A stretch of 64,000 nucleotides of DNA from Blastobasis lacticolella (Eukaryota > Arthropoda > Insecta > Lepidoptera > Blastobasidae), in assembly GCA_905147135.1 (NCBI GenBank), contig LR990056.1, positions 13,278,001 to 13,342,000 of the forward strand, in the 5' to 3' direction. The translations under genes and the position numbers were made by a program. Below, one piece after another: positions 62,612-64,000 of this stretch (the stretch's first letter is position 1; each line of letters begins with the position of its first letter). A model generated the notes under the pieces. That model saw nothing but the letters and a program-made list of their open reading frames with translations, was not told the origin of the DNA and ran no database searches.

Positions 62612-62905
62612 CCATCATCAGACCAGCTCCAATATACCACATTAATACATTGTCATCCAAGTTACATAGGTACACAAAATTTCAGCTCAATTGAACACAG
62701 GGAAGTGGGTCAAATAAGGCTTTCAAGATTCTAGGATATACGAGTGAAATTATACTTATATATCTATCGTCAGATCAGCTCCATGATACCACATGAATGC
62801 ATTGCCATTTTTACATAGATATGCCAAATTTCAGGTCCATTGAACACCATTAAATTGGTCAAATTAGGCTTGCAAGATTCCAGGACGTACAAGTCAAGTT
62901 AAATA
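62612..62905. repeat. two-unit tandem repeat, about 152-bp period
   Basis: Unit one (from GACCAGCTCC at 62621) and unit two (from GATCAGCTCC at 62773) share GATACCACAT-, CATTGTCAT/CATTGCCAT, TTACATAG, CAAATTTCAG, CATTGAACAC, GGTCAAATTAGGCTT and CAAGATTC blocks in the same order, about 75-80% alike by eye. Non-coding. The repeat type is familiar from lepidopteran genomes. Confidence 0.7.
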
Positions 62906-64000
62906 AACGGTTGTAAATATCAGAAAAATGCACACAGAAGCTTATCATGCAGCGAAAATAAGTCGTTAGCTAGTCATCAAAGTTTAAGGTTACTAATCTT
63001 TTCGTCTTCTTATGTGTAAATCACTCGAAAGGAAAATAAACTTTTCAAAGACCGGCCACTCCAAAGTTTTCGCTCACTCTCCACCACTGAGTAGTAAATT
63101 GCTTTGGAAGTGGGAACTAAAGTTTCTGCCGGACTCAAGTGAAATATTAGGAGCTCTGGTCGCTCGAGTTTGGGTCAGATAAACTTTTTAGTTTAATCTA
63201 ATTATCCGGGATTTGGCAGATCAGGTGTTGTTTTGATTCATGATGCTCCGATTTGGGTTAGGTGCATACTGGCCATAGTCCGGACCCGGCCTAGAGACCA
63301 GATCATATCGATAATATTGATAACGATAGACTGGGACCACAACACCAACTTAATCTAAGTAGACGGGTGTAATGAGAGTCAAAGGGTAAAAATAATAGTT
63401 ATATTGGTATTTAAAACCACTTTGCGTCATTCTGTTGTACGTTTACTTTTTAATTTAATGTTGCATTCAGAAACTGCACTGCATTCAATATTTTTATGAA
63501 AACCAAACATGATTGGATTTTCCTTATCTTTGAATCGTTCGCTGTTGGTGTTGCCAATGTAACTTTTAAACTTATCATGATGAAAATCAAAATAGGAATC
63601 TTGAGGCGAACGGTTCAAAAATATCGCCCCAGAATGCGGCAATACTGAATTTTACTACAAGTAAAAAATACGTATATTACACGCATAGTAAAAGCTATGA
63701 ATAAAATGTGCTCTGGCAACACGCATTGCCCCAATTTACTTTACAATTTCCATCTCTCGGGTGCCCGAAATTGACGGCGTGTCAGATCTACTGATGTGGT
63801 AAGCGTGAAACATACGTAACGACCTACCGGTTGAGACCTGCGGCTGTGTTAATAATTGAAATACAAGGTGTTACTGGTTATTTGATCCGTTCCTTTAAGG
63901 CTGTAATAACAGGGCTAGTGGAATTACGAAAATGTACAGTTATTTGGCATTTCAATCCCGATGCAAATATAGGTAACAACCTGTGTTACAGCCAGAACAA
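62906..64000. other. no gene; tiny SINE-A scrap near 63210
   Basis: GGGATTTGGCAGATCAGGTG (about 63209-63228) is a 20-base match to the SINE-A body, minus orientation. The 71-codon minus frame at 63427-63642 (LNRSPQDSYFDFHHDKFKSY) has no recognisable domain. No other feature. Confidence 0.45.

Noticed and set aside
1..64000. CRISPR array, bacterial operon or phage-like island
   Set aside because: No regularly spaced direct repeats with unique spacers, no Shine-Dalgarno-led gene clusters; the content is typical of animal nuclear DNA.

Overview
The window looks like gene-poor nuclear DNA from an insect, most likely a moth or butterfly. It is AT-rich, has almost no long reading frames, and is filled with dispersed repeats of the kind common in Lepidoptera: tRNA-derived SINEs, RTE-type LINEs whose tails are TGA/ATC microsatellites, a Ty3 element with very short LTRs like the Bombyx mag group, and many short inverted-repeat elements. 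No rRNA operon, functional tRNA gene, CRISPR array or bacterial-style operon is seen. Family letters used below (SINE-A, SINE-B, family C and so on) are labels for this window only.

Region by region. 1-13 kb: fragments of SINE-A and SINE-B, LINE 3' ends, several inverted-repeat elements (3.6, 5.4, 9.6 kb), a 40-bp perfect palindrome at 7504, a hAT-like element with an exact 8-bp target duplication (10827-11611), and a repeat with the internal promoter layout of 5S rRNA (about 12043-12162). 13.4-15 kb: an insertion with a 13-bp target duplication that carries a single intact 401-codon LINE ORF1-like gene and no ORF2. 15-31.9 kb: repeat fragments in otherwise featureless DNA; 28.4-31.9 kb is the longest stretch where I recognise no repeat. 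31.9-38 kb: SINEs (the copy at 35127 has a 16-bp target duplication), a Helitron-like element and a 775-bp inverted-repeat element flanked by TTA. 39.2-39.35 kb: the only candidate for a host gene, a possible first coding exon of 46 codons on the minus strand ending at a good splice donor. 41-44.8 kb: a pile-up of a broken RTE LINE, a family C LINE end and SINE-A copies. 49.55-54.4 kb: a complete Ty3/mag-like retrotransposon with one intact 1369-codon gag-pol frame, two identical 98-bp LTRs and a 5-bp target duplication. 54.4-64 kb: more MITEs, SINEs and LINE ends.

These elements work as a mobile-DNA community rather than as a pathway. The Ty3 element encodes all its own enzymes and may be recent. 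The SINEs, the ORF1-only element and the inverted-repeat elements lack their own polymerase or transposase and must borrow them. Identical LTRs and long intact target duplications point to recent activity. The host-gene call, all family assignments from motif recognition, and all statements about activity are inferences from the sequence alone.
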